A stretch of 64,000 bases of DNA from positions 5,899,815 through 5,963,814 of the forward strand of contig NC_030683.2 in the NCBI RefSeq assembly GCF_000004195.4, given 5' to 3'. This DNA comes from Xenopus tropicalis. Taxonomy: Eukaryota; Chordata; Amphibia; Anura; Pipidae. Positions 43,739 through 54,690 of the stretch are shown here, piece by piece. The notes below the pieces were generated by a model. That model ran no database searches, was not told the origin of the DNA, and worked only from the letters and a program-made list of their open reading frames with translations. A program made the translations under genes and the position numbers. Each line of letters begins with the position of its first letter. Position 1 is the first letter of the stretch.

Positions 43739-44419
43739 TTAGTATTATACACCCTATACACCCCGGTCTCTATACCCCCCTCCCTGCCCTATGCAGCTAT
43801 TCTAATCTCTCACTGTACAACTGATCTACAAATGAGAGCGCAGCGGGGGCAGATGTGGGTCTTCGAGGGGCTGCAACACATTAAACTGCCTGGAACGGCA
43901 CAGAACGTCTCTGGATGAGGAGGGAAGGGCCATGGATTCTGCTGACTTACTGCTTTCTCTGATCAGATACAGACTGTCAGTGGCTTTGCTTGTAAACAGG
44001 ACGGGCAATTACCTGCCTGACAACTCTGTGTTGCCTAATGGGATTGGGCAGGAGGGATGTCTGGGGTTTCTCAGGGCTCATAACATGAATGGGGAAATAT
44101 CTATAGTGTCGGTTATTTCTGCCACTAAACACGAATAGGAAGCCAGTTTCACTTCCTGACCCACAGAACATCAGAGGAGCTGATAAAACTAATTACCAGC
44201 CCACTGAGAGGCCCCCGATAATGAGCAGCTCAAGGCTTGCTGGCAGGAAGACAGATCAGGGGGCTGCAGGGATCTGCTCCCTCAGGCAGCTCATTGGAAT
44301 GAATTATGACATTATTCCCAGGATATGTGAGACCTCATTGGTTTAAATAATCGGTCGCTATAATGTTTAAAAAAATGTTTTTCTTTTTCTCAAAATGTTT
44401 ATTTTCTGAACTTTTTCAG
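43739..44419. other. Intron DNA leading to exon f
   Basis: Unique sequence, moderately GC-rich. 'CCCGATAATGAGCAGCTCAA' and 'GGAATGAATTATGACATTAT' are conserved-element-like. The last 40 bases are T-rich and end 'CTTTTTCAG', a strong acceptor. Confidence 0.45.
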
Positions 44420-44474
44420 ATTCCTGATAAGTCCCAGAATGGAAGATCAAAGACCCCCAGGCTGATGGCCAAAG
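44420..44474 (+). CDS. Coding exon of the coiled-coil gene (exon f)
   Basis: Acceptor 'CTGAACTTTTTCAG', donor 'CAAAG|GTAACC'. The 55 bases enter in phase 0 (matching the exit of exon e) and leave in phase 1 (matching exon g). The reading is IPDKSQNGRSKTPRLMAK plus one base. It is basic and polar with S/T-P-type spots, suggesting an unstructured region after the coiled coil. It lies 33 kb from exon e, so it was found by frame and splice logic rather than proximity. Confidence 0.8.
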
Positions 44475-44673
44475 GTAACCTGTTGTCCCCGCGGGGGCTG
44501 GAGTTAGAGAATGGGGGGGGGGGGGCTGGCAAGGGGTTCAGGCACTGCTACTGTATATCTACAGAAATATCTACTGAGTATGAGTTTGAGCATTGTCTCC
44601 CTTCATTTACTCTACGGTACTACTTCATGGAATAATCCAGCCTCTAGCTTTATACACAGGTACTGTATAATGG

Positions 44674-45687
44674 TACAGGTATAGGACCTGTTATCCAGAA
44701 TGCTCAGGGCCAAGGCTATTCCAGATAAGGGGTCTTTCCGTAATTTGGATCTCCTACCTTAAGTCTACTAAAAAATCAATAAAACATTAATTAAACCCAA
44801 TAGGCTTGTTTTGCATCCAGTAAAGATTATTTACAGTATATCTTAGTTGGGATCAAGTACAGGTACTGTTTTATTATTACAGAGAAAAGGGAATCATTTA
44901 ACCATTAAATAAACCCAATAGGGCTGTTCTGCCCCCAATAAGGGGTAATTATATCTTAGTTGGGATCAAGTACAGGTACTGTTTTATTATTACAGAGAAA
45001 AGGGAATCATTTAACCATTAAATAAACCCAATAGGGCTGTTCTGCCCCAATAAGGGGTAATTATATCTTAGTTGGGATCAAGTACAGGTACTGTTTTATT
45101 ATTACAGAGAAAAGGGAATCATTTAACCATTAAATAAACCCAATAGGGCTGTTCTGCCCCAATAAGGGGTAATTATATCTTAGTTGGGATCAAGTACAGG
45201 TACTGTTTTATTATTACAGAGAAAAGGGAATCATTTAACCATTAAATAAACCCAATAGGGCTGTTCTGCCCCCAATAAGGGGTAATTATATCTTAGTTTG
45301 GGATCAAGTACAGGTACTGTTTTATTATTACAGAGAAAAGGGAATCATTTAACCATTAAATAAACCCAATAGGGCTGTTCTGCCCCAATAAGGGGTAATT
45401 ATATCTTAGTTGGGATCAAGTACAGGTACTGTTTTATTATTACAGAGAAAAGGGAATCATTTAACCATTAAATAAACCCAATAGGGCTGTTCTGCCCCAA
45501 TAAGGATTATTTATATCTTAGTTGGGATCAAGTACAGGTACTGTTTTATTATTACAGAGAAAAGGGAATCAGTTTTACAATTCTGAATTATTTGATTAAA
45601 ATGGAGTCTATGGAAGATGGGCTTTCCATAATTTGGAGCTTTCTGGACAACGGGTTTTCTTTTCGGGTAAGGGATCCTATACCTGTA
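44674..45687 (+). mobile_element. Complete MITE with internal 112-bp array
   Basis: Left terminus 'TACAGGTATAGGACCTGTTA', right terminus 'GGGATCCTATACCTGTA', an inverted pair. About seven 112-bp units lie at 44815-45565. The left inside ('CCTTAAGTCTACTAAAAAAT') and right inside ('TTATTTGATTAAAATGGAGT') are unique. The same ~36-bp sequence ('CCTCTAGCTTTATACACAGG', then '...TAATGG') flanks both sides (about 44640-44673 and 45694-45730), longer than a normal target duplication. Confidence 0.85.
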
Positions 45688-45730
45688 TTATCCAGTCCTC
45701 TAGCTTTATACACAGGTATAATGGTATTAT

Positions 45731-46128
45731 CCATCCCCCCCCCCCTCAGTTGACATGGCACATCCTATTTATGAATGGCAGGTGTCACTCTGCAGCAGGG
45801 GTCAAATCTCGAACATAATTGCCCTCAACGACTTTAATCTCCCTAAAAAAAGAAAATGACCCAGAGAAAGTCCTGGGAGAATATTCTTTTCCAAATTGCC
45901 AGACTTGTCAGATATCAAAGCAAAAGTTTCAGCTGTGAAATCGGAAACAAAAGGAACTGGCAGACGTGTGACAAGGAGCAGCTTTAATGAGACGGGTCAG
46001 GGAGCCGGGGACTCGGATACACGTTATACACTGTCTGCAATGAGCTAATAAACTCTTCATAAACTTCCCACCCCCAGCCTGCTGCAGCCCCCACTGCTAC
46101 CCAGCCCGCCCTCCCATACAACTGACTG
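45731..46128. other. Unique intron DNA; possible conserved block 45820-46020
   Basis: 'GACTTTAATCTCCC', 'GAGAATATTCTTTTCC', 'TTGCCAGACTTGTCAGATAT', 'CAAAGCAAAAGTTTCAGCTG' and 'GAGCAGCTTTAATGAGACG' look like a conserved non-coding element. Confidence 0.4.
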
Positions 46129-47695
46129 TTGGAAGGGTTACTGCCTGCCCTGCTCTCATTTCCCTACAGAAATAGGGGTTGGTAGCACTAGGTAGGTACC
46201 TAATATATAGGGGCAGAGACAGGGGAAAGTGTTGGAAGGGTTACTGCCTGCCCTGCTCTCATTTCCCTACAGAAATAGGGGTTGGTAGCACTAGGTAGGT
46301 ACCTAATATATAGGGGCAGAGACAGGGGAAAGTGTTGGGAGGGTTACTGTCTGCCCTGCTCTCATTTCCCTACAGAAATAGGGGTTGGTAGCACTAGGTA
46401 GGTACCTAATATATAGGGGCAGAGACAGGGGAAAGTGTTGGAGGGGTTACTGCCTGCCCTGCTCTCATTTCCCTACAGAAATAGGGGTTGGTAGCACTAG
46501 GTAGGTACCTAATATATAGGGGCAGAGACAGGGGAAAGTGTTGGAAGGGTTACTGCCTGCCCTGCTCTCATTTCCCTACAGAAATAGGGGTTGGTAGCAC
46601 TAGGTAGGTACCTAATATATAGGGGCAGAGACAGGGGAAAGTGTTGGAAGGGTTACTGCCTGCCCTGCTCTCATTTCCCTACAGAAATAGGGGTTGGTAG
46701 CACTAGGTAGGTACCTAATATATAGGGGCAGAGACAGGGGAAAGTGTTGGAAGGGTTACTGCCTGCCCTGCTCTCATTTCCCTACAGAAATAGGGGTTGG
46801 TAGCACTAGGTAGGTACCTAATATATAGGGGCAGAGACAGGGGAAAGTGTTGGGAGGGTTACTGTCTGCCCTGCTCTCATTTCCCTACAGAAATAGGGGT
46901 TGGTAGCACTAGGTAGGTACCTAATATATAGGGGCAGAGACAGGGGAAAGTGTTGGAGGGGTTACTGCCTGCCCTGCTCTCATTTCCCTACAGAAATAGG
47001 GGTTGGTAGCACTAGGTAGGTACCTAATATATAGGGGCAGAGACAGGGGAAAGTGTTGGAAGGGTTACTGCCTGCCCTGCTCTCATTTCCCTACAGAAAT
47101 AGGGGTTGGTAGCACTAGGTAGGTACCTAATATATAGGGGCAGAGACAGGGGAAAGTGTTGGAAGGGTTACTGCCTGCCCTGCTCTCATTTCCCTACAGA
47201 AATAGGGGTTGGTAGCACTAGGTAGGTACCTAATATATAGGGGCAGAGACAGGGGAAAGTGTTGGAAGGGTTACTGCCTGCCCTGCTCTCATTTCCCTAC
47301 AGAAATAGGGGTTGGTAGCACTAGGTAGGTACCTAATATATAGGGGCAGAGACAGGGGAAAGTGTTGGAAGGGTTACTGCCTGCCCTGCTCTCATTTCCC
47401 TACAGAAATAGGGGTTGGTAGCACTAGGTAGGTACCTAATATATAGGGGCAGAGACAGGGGAAAGTGTTGGAGGGGTTACTGCCTGCCCTGCTCTCATTT
47501 CCCTACAGAAATAGGGGTTGGTAGCACTAGGTAGGTACCTAATATATAGGGGCAGAGACAGGGGAAAGTGTTGGAAGGGTTACTGCCTGCCCTGCTCTCA
47601 TTTCCCTACAGATATAGGGGTTGGTAGCACTAGGTAGGTACCTAATATATAGGGGCAGAGACAGGGGAAAGTGTTGGAAGGGTTACTGTCTGCCC
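46129..47695 (+). repeat. 103-bp minisatellite with a 515-bp higher-order period (15 copies)
   Basis: Unit carries 'GGAAGGGTTACTGCCTGCCC', 'TCATTTCCCTACAGAAATAG' and 'GCACTAGGTAGGTACCTAAT'. The 'GGAGGGGTTACTG' variant recurs at about 46440, 46955 and 47470, and the 'GGGAGGGTTACTGTC' variant at about 46337 and 46852, so blocks of five units were duplicated. Confidence 0.95.
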
Positions 47696-48474
47696 TGCTC
47701 TTATATTTTCGATTATAGCACCAAATGTTTTAGGAAAACAAATCCCTAGCCATTCATTCATCTCCCAGCATTCCCAGGGCCCTAAATGTGAAACTCCACC
47801 CCCCTTTGGTAGTTCCACGCTAGAGCCGGGGGCCCTCAGGCTAAGATATACATTCTCTCTGTACAACTTGTAACTGTCACACATGTTTCCAAACATCCCC
47901 GTGCAGCTTAATAATGTGTGCTGTTATTTCAGCTGGGTAAGTAAGGTGTTGTATAACTACATCTTCCAGCTCTCGGGGGGGGGGGGCTAAGACTGAACAA
48001 TGGCCCGGTTGTGGGTTGCCGTTTGTGCTCAGGACGTTTTGTAACACAAAATCTATTTTGTAAACCCGAATGTCACGCAATGGGTTCTGTGCTATGATAA
48101 AGCTTATGACTAAGCGTTGAAAGACGCGAAACGCGTCAGGACCAATGTTTCTTAACCACTTCCATTGGCTTTTGGAGAAATGAGCCCCCCGAGTTCCTCT
48201 CTGATTCCATATCCAGGTTTTGGTGCGGGGCCCACTGAGCGCTTTCCCACATCTGGGCAGCGGGGCAGGGGCAGGGGGGGCAATGCTGATTCACCTGCTG
48301 TACCCTCAGGCTTCTAGTGGGAAAAAAAAAAACAGGAAATGAATAATTAGGGAATACTTAACCCCTTGGCTTCTCTGTTATGCTGGATAGATCTGTAGAG
48401 CTTTGAAAGGAAGCCTATTAATCCACTGCTACCCTCTTCATCCTCAGCTTCACTCTCAGGGTGGGGGGCAGGGA
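47696..48474. other. Unique intron DNA
   Basis: Holds a G-run near 47978 and a CpG palindromic string 'GACGCGAAACGCGTC' at about 48123, which I associate with a frog repeat. No exon supported. Confidence 0.45.
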
Positions 48475-48618
48475 AAACACACGGTATAAAATGCCGGCTC
48501 TTTGTACCCGGGGGGGTGGGTCACCGGGGTAGAGAAAATAGAACTTGTCAGTTGTGGAACTTTATTTCTATTTAGATTGTAAGCTTTGTGGGCAGGGATT
48601 CACTGGGGGTTATGGGGC
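48475..48618 (+). repeat. Direct duplicate flanking the 51-bp array, left copy
   Basis: 'ACACGGTATAAAATGCCGGC', 'CACCGGGGTAGAGAAAATAG' and 'AGATTGTAAGCTTTGTGGGC' recur at 51487-51627 with few changes, on the far side of the array. Confidence 0.9.
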
Positions 48619-51400
48619 AGGGACTGATGGGAATGTGATAGGGACCTTAGATTGTAAGCTCACTGGGGCAGGGGCTGATGGGAATGTGATAGGGACCTTA
48701 GATTGTAAGCTCACTGGGGCAGGGGCTGATGGCAATGGGATAGGGACCTTAGATTGTAAGCTCACTGGGGCAGGGGCTGATGAGAATGTGATAGGGACCT
48801 TAGATTGTAAGCTTACTGGGGCAGGGACTGATGGGAATGTGATAGAGACCTTAGATTGTAAGCTCACTGGGGCAGGGGACTGATGGGAATGGGATAGGGA
48901 CCTTAGATTGTAAGCTCACTGGGGGCAGGGGCTGATGAGAATGTGATAGGGACCTTAGATTGTAAGCTCCACTGGGGCAGGGACTGATGGGAATGGGATA
49001 GGGACCTTAGATTGTAAGCTCACTGGGGCAGGGACTGATGGGAATGGGATAGGGACCTTAGATTGTAAGCTCCACTGGGGCAGGGACTGATGGGAATGGG
49101 ATAGGGACCTTAGATTGTAAGCTCACTGGGGCAGGGACTGATGGGAATGTGATAGGGACCTTAGATTGTAAGCTCACTGGGGCAGGGACTGATGGGAATG
49201 GGATAGCGACCTTAGATTGTAAGCTCCACTGGGGCAGGGACTGATGAGAATGTGATAGGGACCTTAGATTGTAAGCTCACTGGGGCAGGGGCTGATGAGA
49301 ATGTGATAGGGACCTTAGATTGTAAGCTCACTGGGGGCAGGGGCTGATGGGAATGGGATAGGGACCTTAGATTGTAAGCTCACTGGGGCAGGGACTGATG
49401 GGAATGTGATAGGGACCTTAGATTGTAAGCTCACTGGGGCAGGGACTGATGGGAATGGGATAGGGACCTTAGATTGTAAGCTCACTGGGGCAGGGGCTGA
49501 TGGGAATGGGATAGCGACCTTAGATTGTAAGCTCACTGGGGCAGGGGCTGATGGGAATGGGATAGGGGCCTTAGATTGTAAGCTCACTGGGGAGGGACTG
49601 ATGGGAATGGGATAGGGACCTTAGATTGTAAGCTCCACTGGGGCAGGGGCTGATGGGAATGGGATAGGGACCTTAGATTGTAAGCTCCACTGGGGCAGGG
49701 ACTGATGGGAATGGGATAGGGACCTTAGATTGTAAGCTCACTGGGGCAGGGACTGATGGGAATGTGATAGGGACCTTAGATTGTAAGCTCACTGGGGCAG
49801 GGACTGATGGGAATGGGATAGGGCCCTTAGATTGTAAGCTCACTGGGGCAGGGACTGATGGGAATGGGATAGGGCCCTTAGATTGTAAGCTCACTGGGCA
49901 GGGGCTGATGGGAATGGGATAGGGACCTTAGATTGTAAGCCTCACTGGGGCAAGGACTTATGGGAATGTGATAGGGACCTTAGATTGTAAGCTCACTGGG
50001 GCAAGGACTTATGGGAATGTGATAGGGACCTTAGATTGTAAGCTCACTGGGGCAGGGGACTGATGGGAATGTGATAGGGACCTTAGATTGTAAGCTCACT
50101 GGGGCAGGGACTTATGGGAATGTGATAGGGACCTTAGATTGTAAGCTCACTGGGGCAGGGGCTGATGGGAATGGGATAGGGACCTTAGATTGTAAGCTCA
50201 CTGGGGCAGGGACTGATGGGAATGTGATAGGGGCCTTAGATTGTAAGCTCACTGGGGCAGGGGCTGATGGAATGGGATAGGGACCTTAGATTGTAAGCTC
50301 ACTGGGGCAGGGACTCATGGAATGTGATAGGGACCTTAGATTGTAAGCTCACTGGGGCAGGGGCTGATGGGAATGGGATAGGGACCTTAGATTGTAAGCT
50401 CACTGGGGCAGGGGAACTGATGGGAATGGGATAGGGGCCTTAGATTGTAAGCTCACTGGGGCAGGGACTGATGGGAATGTGATAGGGGCCTTAGATTTGT
50501 AAGCTCACTGGGCAGGGGCTGATGGGAATGTGATAGGGGCCTTAGATTGGTTAGCTCACTGGGGCAGGGACTCATGGGAATGTGATAGGGACCTTAGATT
50601 GTAAGCTCACTGGGGCAGGGGCTGATGGGAATGTGATAGGGACCTTAGATTGTAAGCTCACTGGGGCAGGGCTGATGGGAATGTGATAGGGATCTTAGAT
50701 TGTAAGCTCACTGGGGCAGGGCTGATGGGATGTGATAGGGACCTTAGATTGTAAGCTCACTGGGGCAGGGCTGATGGGAATGTGATAGGGACCTTAGATT
50801 GTAAGCTCACTGGGGCAGGGACTGATGGGAATGGGATAGGGACCTTTAGATTGTAAGCTCACTGGGGCAGGGGCTGATGGGAAGTGATAGGGACCTTAGA
50901 TTGTAAGCTCACTGGGGCAGGGACTGATGGGAATGTGATAGGGACCTTAGATTGTAAGCTCACTGGGGCAGGGACTGATGGAATGGGATAGGGACCTTAG
51001 ATTGTTCAGCTCACTGGGGCAGCGGGATGATGGGAATGGGATTAGGCGACCTTTTTAGATTGTACGCTCACTGGGGCAGGGCACTGGATGGGAAATGTGG
51101 ATAGGGACCTTAGCATTGTACAGGCTCCTGGGGCAAGGGACTGATGGGGAATGTGATAGGGACCTTAGATTGTAGGCTTCACTGGGGCAGGGGCTTGATG
51201 GGAATGTGATAGGGACCTTAGATTTGGTAGCTCACTGGGGCAGGGACTGATTGGGAATGTGATAGGGACCTTAGATTGTAAGCTCACTGGGGCAGGGACT
51301 GAAATGGGAATGGGATAGGGACCTTAGATTGTAAGCTCACTGGGGCAGGGACTGATGGGAATGTGATAGGGACCTTAGATTGTAAGCTCACTGGGGAATC
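48619..51400 (+). repeat. 51-bp minisatellite, main array (~55 copies)
   Basis: Unit 'GATTGTAAGCTCACTGGGGC' + 'AGGGACTGATGGGAATGTGA' + 'TAGGGACCTTA'. Units vary at GGGACT/GGGGCT and TGTGAT/TGGGAT. From about 50450 to 51260 single-base insertions and deletions become frequent. 51 is 3x17, which leaves repeat-made open frames on both strands. Confidence 0.95.
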
Positions 51401-52112
51401 CATGGGCCTGTCCCTATAGCCCCTGGGGCAGTGAGCAGACAGTATAAGAGTATATATATATACTGTATACAGTACATACTGTGTATAACACACGGTATAA
51501 AATGGCGGCTCTTTGTACCCGGGGGGGGGGGGGGTCACCGGGGTAGAGAAAATAGAACTTGTCAGTTGTGGAACTTTATTTCTGTTTAGATTGTAAGCTT
51601 TGTGGGCAGGGATTCACTGGGGGTTATGCATTATTTTAGTATAGTCCCACTAGGGGGCACAATAGTATATTAGACTACAGCAGCCCCAATTAAATGGGCT
51701 TGTCTCAGTAGCCAACTATGCCCCCACAAACCCCGCCCACTTTACTCTTTACCCCACCCCCTTTGGATCTACAAATCAGAACTGTCCTTCCTAATGAGAG
51801 ACAGTAGCCCAGTAACAATTCTAGGTCTCTGTGCGGGTTACATTATTGGACCCCTATGTGGAGTAACTAAAAAAAAACTGGTTGCCGGGGTCAGTGACCC
51901 CCATTTGAAGAAAGAGTTAGAAGAAAAGGGCAAATAGATCAAACACTGTAAGAAATAAATAATGAAGACCAATTGAAAAGTTACTTAGAATAGGCAGTTT
52001 TTACTAAAGGTAAATCACCCCTTTAATCTCCTGGTTTCCCAGCATGCTCAGTGTGCCTATAATGGCGGCCATGCTTGCTCTATAGCGCCCCCCAGAAGAA
52101 ATGCGTTGTATA
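51401..52112. repeat. Spacer with flank duplicate (51487-51627) and MITE piece (51870-52025)
   Basis: 51401-51470 ('CTGTCCCTATAGCCCCTGGG', a TATATA stretch) is the mirror of 52880-52955. 51487-51627 repeats 48475-48618. 51870-52025 is the right half of a 'GTCAGTGACC' MITE ('GTTGCCGGGGTCAGTGACCC', 'AATGAAGACCAATTGAAAAG'). The remainder is unique. Confidence 0.75.
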
Positions 52113-52212
52113 AATGATTCCCCTTTACTTTATTAAACAAATGTATAAGTATAAGACCCACCTGGTACCACCCAGCCAGGCCCAAGAACAAGGGGCGTGT
52201 TTACCAAATATC

Positions 52213-52308
52213 CCCGGTGATGTTGCCCATAGCAACCAATTAGCCATTAGATTTGTAAGAAAACAAAGGCAAAACTTTGACTGGTTGCTATGGGCAACAT
52301 CACCGGTG
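52213..52308. repeat. Inverted repeat (hairpin), 26-base arms
   Basis: 'CCGGTGATGTTGCCCATAGC' + 'AACCA' faces 'TGGTTGCTATGGGCAACATC' + 'ACCGG' across ~45 bases. The open frames on both strands are mirror images caused by the palindrome. Confidence 0.85.
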
Positions 52309-52879
52309 ATAATTATCCCCAGTGTTAGAAAAACAACTCCCCCCCCAGGCCTCTTTCTCATTACCGAGCCTTCTGGGTAAAACCTCACAGCATTCTGGGA
52401 AAACCAAATGATTCTGATTAGTAAATCCTTCCTTATTAAATACGCTTTGCACAGTCGAGCCGCCGTCTCCGTCGGTAACGCTGGGGGGGGGAGTATTTCC
52501 TCGGCTGCAATCTCCTATCTCGGGGTATATATATATTTCCTAGAAGTCCATTACAATCTCATCAGAAGCTTTGTGTAGAGATCAGGCCCCTGCGGAGCTG
52601 ACACTCACATCCCGTGTTTGCTCTGCGCCGAGCTCCGTATAAAGCTCTGCCCCCCCAGGGAACCCCCACTGATAGACTCGCTCCCATAACTCCGGGAACA
52701 GCGGCAGGGCCTCACCTTACATGGAGGGGGCACGGGGGAGCCGGGGTGTGGGGGTCTCTAGGGAGAGGGCCCCCCCCAGCTTGCTCAGCAATGCAGCACA
52801 GGGGGTTAATAATGAGATAATAAGGTGCAGCTCTCAGGCAAACAGCTCCGCACTCTCCCCGACAGGCAGCGCTCACGTA
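52309..52879. other. Unique GC-rich intron DNA
   Basis: Non-repetitive, with C- and G-runs and 'GGGGTATATATATATTTCC'. No exon supported; the frame 52614-52820 is C-rich and unsupported. Confidence 0.45.
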
Positions 52880-53860
52880 TAGTATAGTGTGTATATATAT
52901 ATACTGTAATACTGAGTCTGCTCGCTGACCCAGGGGCTATAGGGACAGGCCAATGGGCTCCCCAGTGAGCTTACAATCTAAGGTCCCTATCATATTCCCA
53001 TCAGCCCCTGCCCCAGTGAGCTTACAATCTAAGGTCCCTATCACATTCCCATCAGTCCCTGCCCCAGTGAGCTTACAATCTAAGGTCCCTATCCCATTCC
53101 CATCAGCCCCTGCCCCAGTGAGCTTACAATCTAAGGCCCCTATCCCATTCCCATCAGTCCCTGCCCCAGTGAGCTTACAATCTAAGGCCCCTATCCCATT
53201 CCCATCAGCCCCTGCCCCAGTGAGCTTACAATCTAAGGCCCCTATCCCATTCCCATCAGCCCCTGCCCCAGTGAGCTTACAATCTAAGGGCCCTATCATA
53301 TTCCCATCAGTCCCTGCCCCAGTGAGCTTACAATCTAAGGTCCCTATCACATTCCCATCAGCCCCTGCCCCAGTGAGCTTACACTCTAAGGTCCCTATCA
53401 CATTCCCATCAGTCCCTGCCCCAGTGAGCTTACAATCTAAGGGCCCTATCCCATTCCCATCAGCCCCTGCCCCAGTGAGCTTACACTCTAAGGTCCCTAT
53501 CACATTCCCATCAGTCCCTGCCCCAGTGAGCTTACAATCTAAGGTCCCTATCCCATTCCCATCAGCCCCTGCCCCAGTGAGCTTACAATCTAAGGGCCCT
53601 ATCCCATTCCCATCAGTCCCTGCCCCAGTGAGCTTACAATCTAAGGTCCCTATCCCATTCCCACCAGTCCCTGCCCCAGTGAGCTTACAATCTAAGGTCC
53701 CTATCCCATTCCCATCAGTCCCTGCCCCAGTGAGCTTACAATCTAAGGTCCCTATCACATTCCCATCAGTCCCTGCCCCAGTGAGCTTACAATCTAAGGT
53801 CCCTATCCCATTCCCATCAGTCCCTGCCCCAGTGAGCTTACAATCTAAGGTCCCTATTAC
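52880..53860 (-). repeat. 51-bp minisatellite, inverted array (~18 copies)
   Basis: The same unit as 48619-51400 in reverse complement ('GAGCTTACAATCTAAGGTCC', 'CAGTCCCTGCCCCAGTGAGC'). The inverted identity extends past the array into 'CAGGGGCTATAGGGACAGGC' and a TATATA stretch, mirror of 51401-51470. Very regular, without the indels of the first array. The 335- and 344-codon frames are by-products. Confidence 0.95.
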
Positions 53861-54690
53861 AATTACACAGAATAAGGTCAGTTTTATTAGTAGCCAATTA
53901 ACCTGCCTGTATCTGGCACATATCTCTATGTATCTGTTGCCCATAAACTTGCAGCCAATCTTTCTAGAAATGTCTTTATATTTTTAAAATTCATAAAACC
54001 TCATTGTCACTAAACCCCCCCGGGTTCCGCAATAAGTACCAACGCTGCCGTATCTGGCACGACAAAGGGCGATAAACGCAGGCGGTTTCCCTTCCGGTAA
54101 GAGTTCTGGGGGGGGGGGGATCCTACCTAGCGACAGTTGTTAGATAACAGTGAATGGGAAGATGTTTTATGGAGGTGAATACGATGACACGATTTGCCGG
54201 CTTCTCCGCCGAGTGGTTTTTATTTAAACTTGTCAGATAATATTTGATGGGAAATGTAGGGCCGGCTGCAACGCATAAATTACCCCGCGCGCAAAGAATC
54301 GCACGAATCAGGGAGGAGATTACGCGGCGAGATCAAAGATTCCGAGCAGGATTTATCTCCACCGAAGCCGTTATCCCATTTCACTCGGCTTTTTGGGGGG
54401 CTAATAAGCACCAGCTTTTCCCCGCGCCGCTCGGCGCTCGCCAGGAGTCGTTAACACTTTACTGCGGCCGGGAAAATAGACTCGCCCGCGCCGGGAGCTG
54501 CATCTAATAGCAGATATATATCACTGCGCTTCTGTCACTGTAGGTAATAAGCATCACTTACATGAACCTCACAGGGGTTTTAGTTTTATTTCATGGAAAA
54601 GAAATTGTTCCTGCTCCGTTTTATGACTAAATTCAGCCCCCTAATGTTTAAAGGGGCACTACCTTCTAAATATAAATCTTTAGCTATCTG
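53861..54690. other. Unique DNA; CpG-rich possible conserved block 54180-54510
   Basis: 'AACTTGTCAGATAATATTTG', 'GCTGCAACGCATAAATTACC', 'GAGATTACGCGGCGAGATC' and 'GGGGCTAATAAGCACCAGC' are conserved-element-like. It is CpG-rich compared with its surroundings. The frame 54244-54507 crosses it without splice support. Confidence 0.4.

Noticed and set aside
42470..43739. Open frames of 243-255 and 173 codons with a 13-residue period
   Set aside because: By-product of the 39-bp minisatellite; two frames over the same DNA are equally open.
48108..48140. CpG palindrome 'GACGCGAAACGCGTC' as a tRNA-like or protein-binding element
   Set aside because: Too short for a tRNA, no cloverleaf; more likely part of a dispersed frog repeat.
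52114..52388. Mirror-image open frames on both strands (88 and 87 codons)
   Set aside because: They arise because the underlying DNA is an inverted repeat.
52937..53987. Open frames of 335 and 344 codons on opposite strands
   Set aside because: By-product of the 51-bp array; no start context, splice site or domain.
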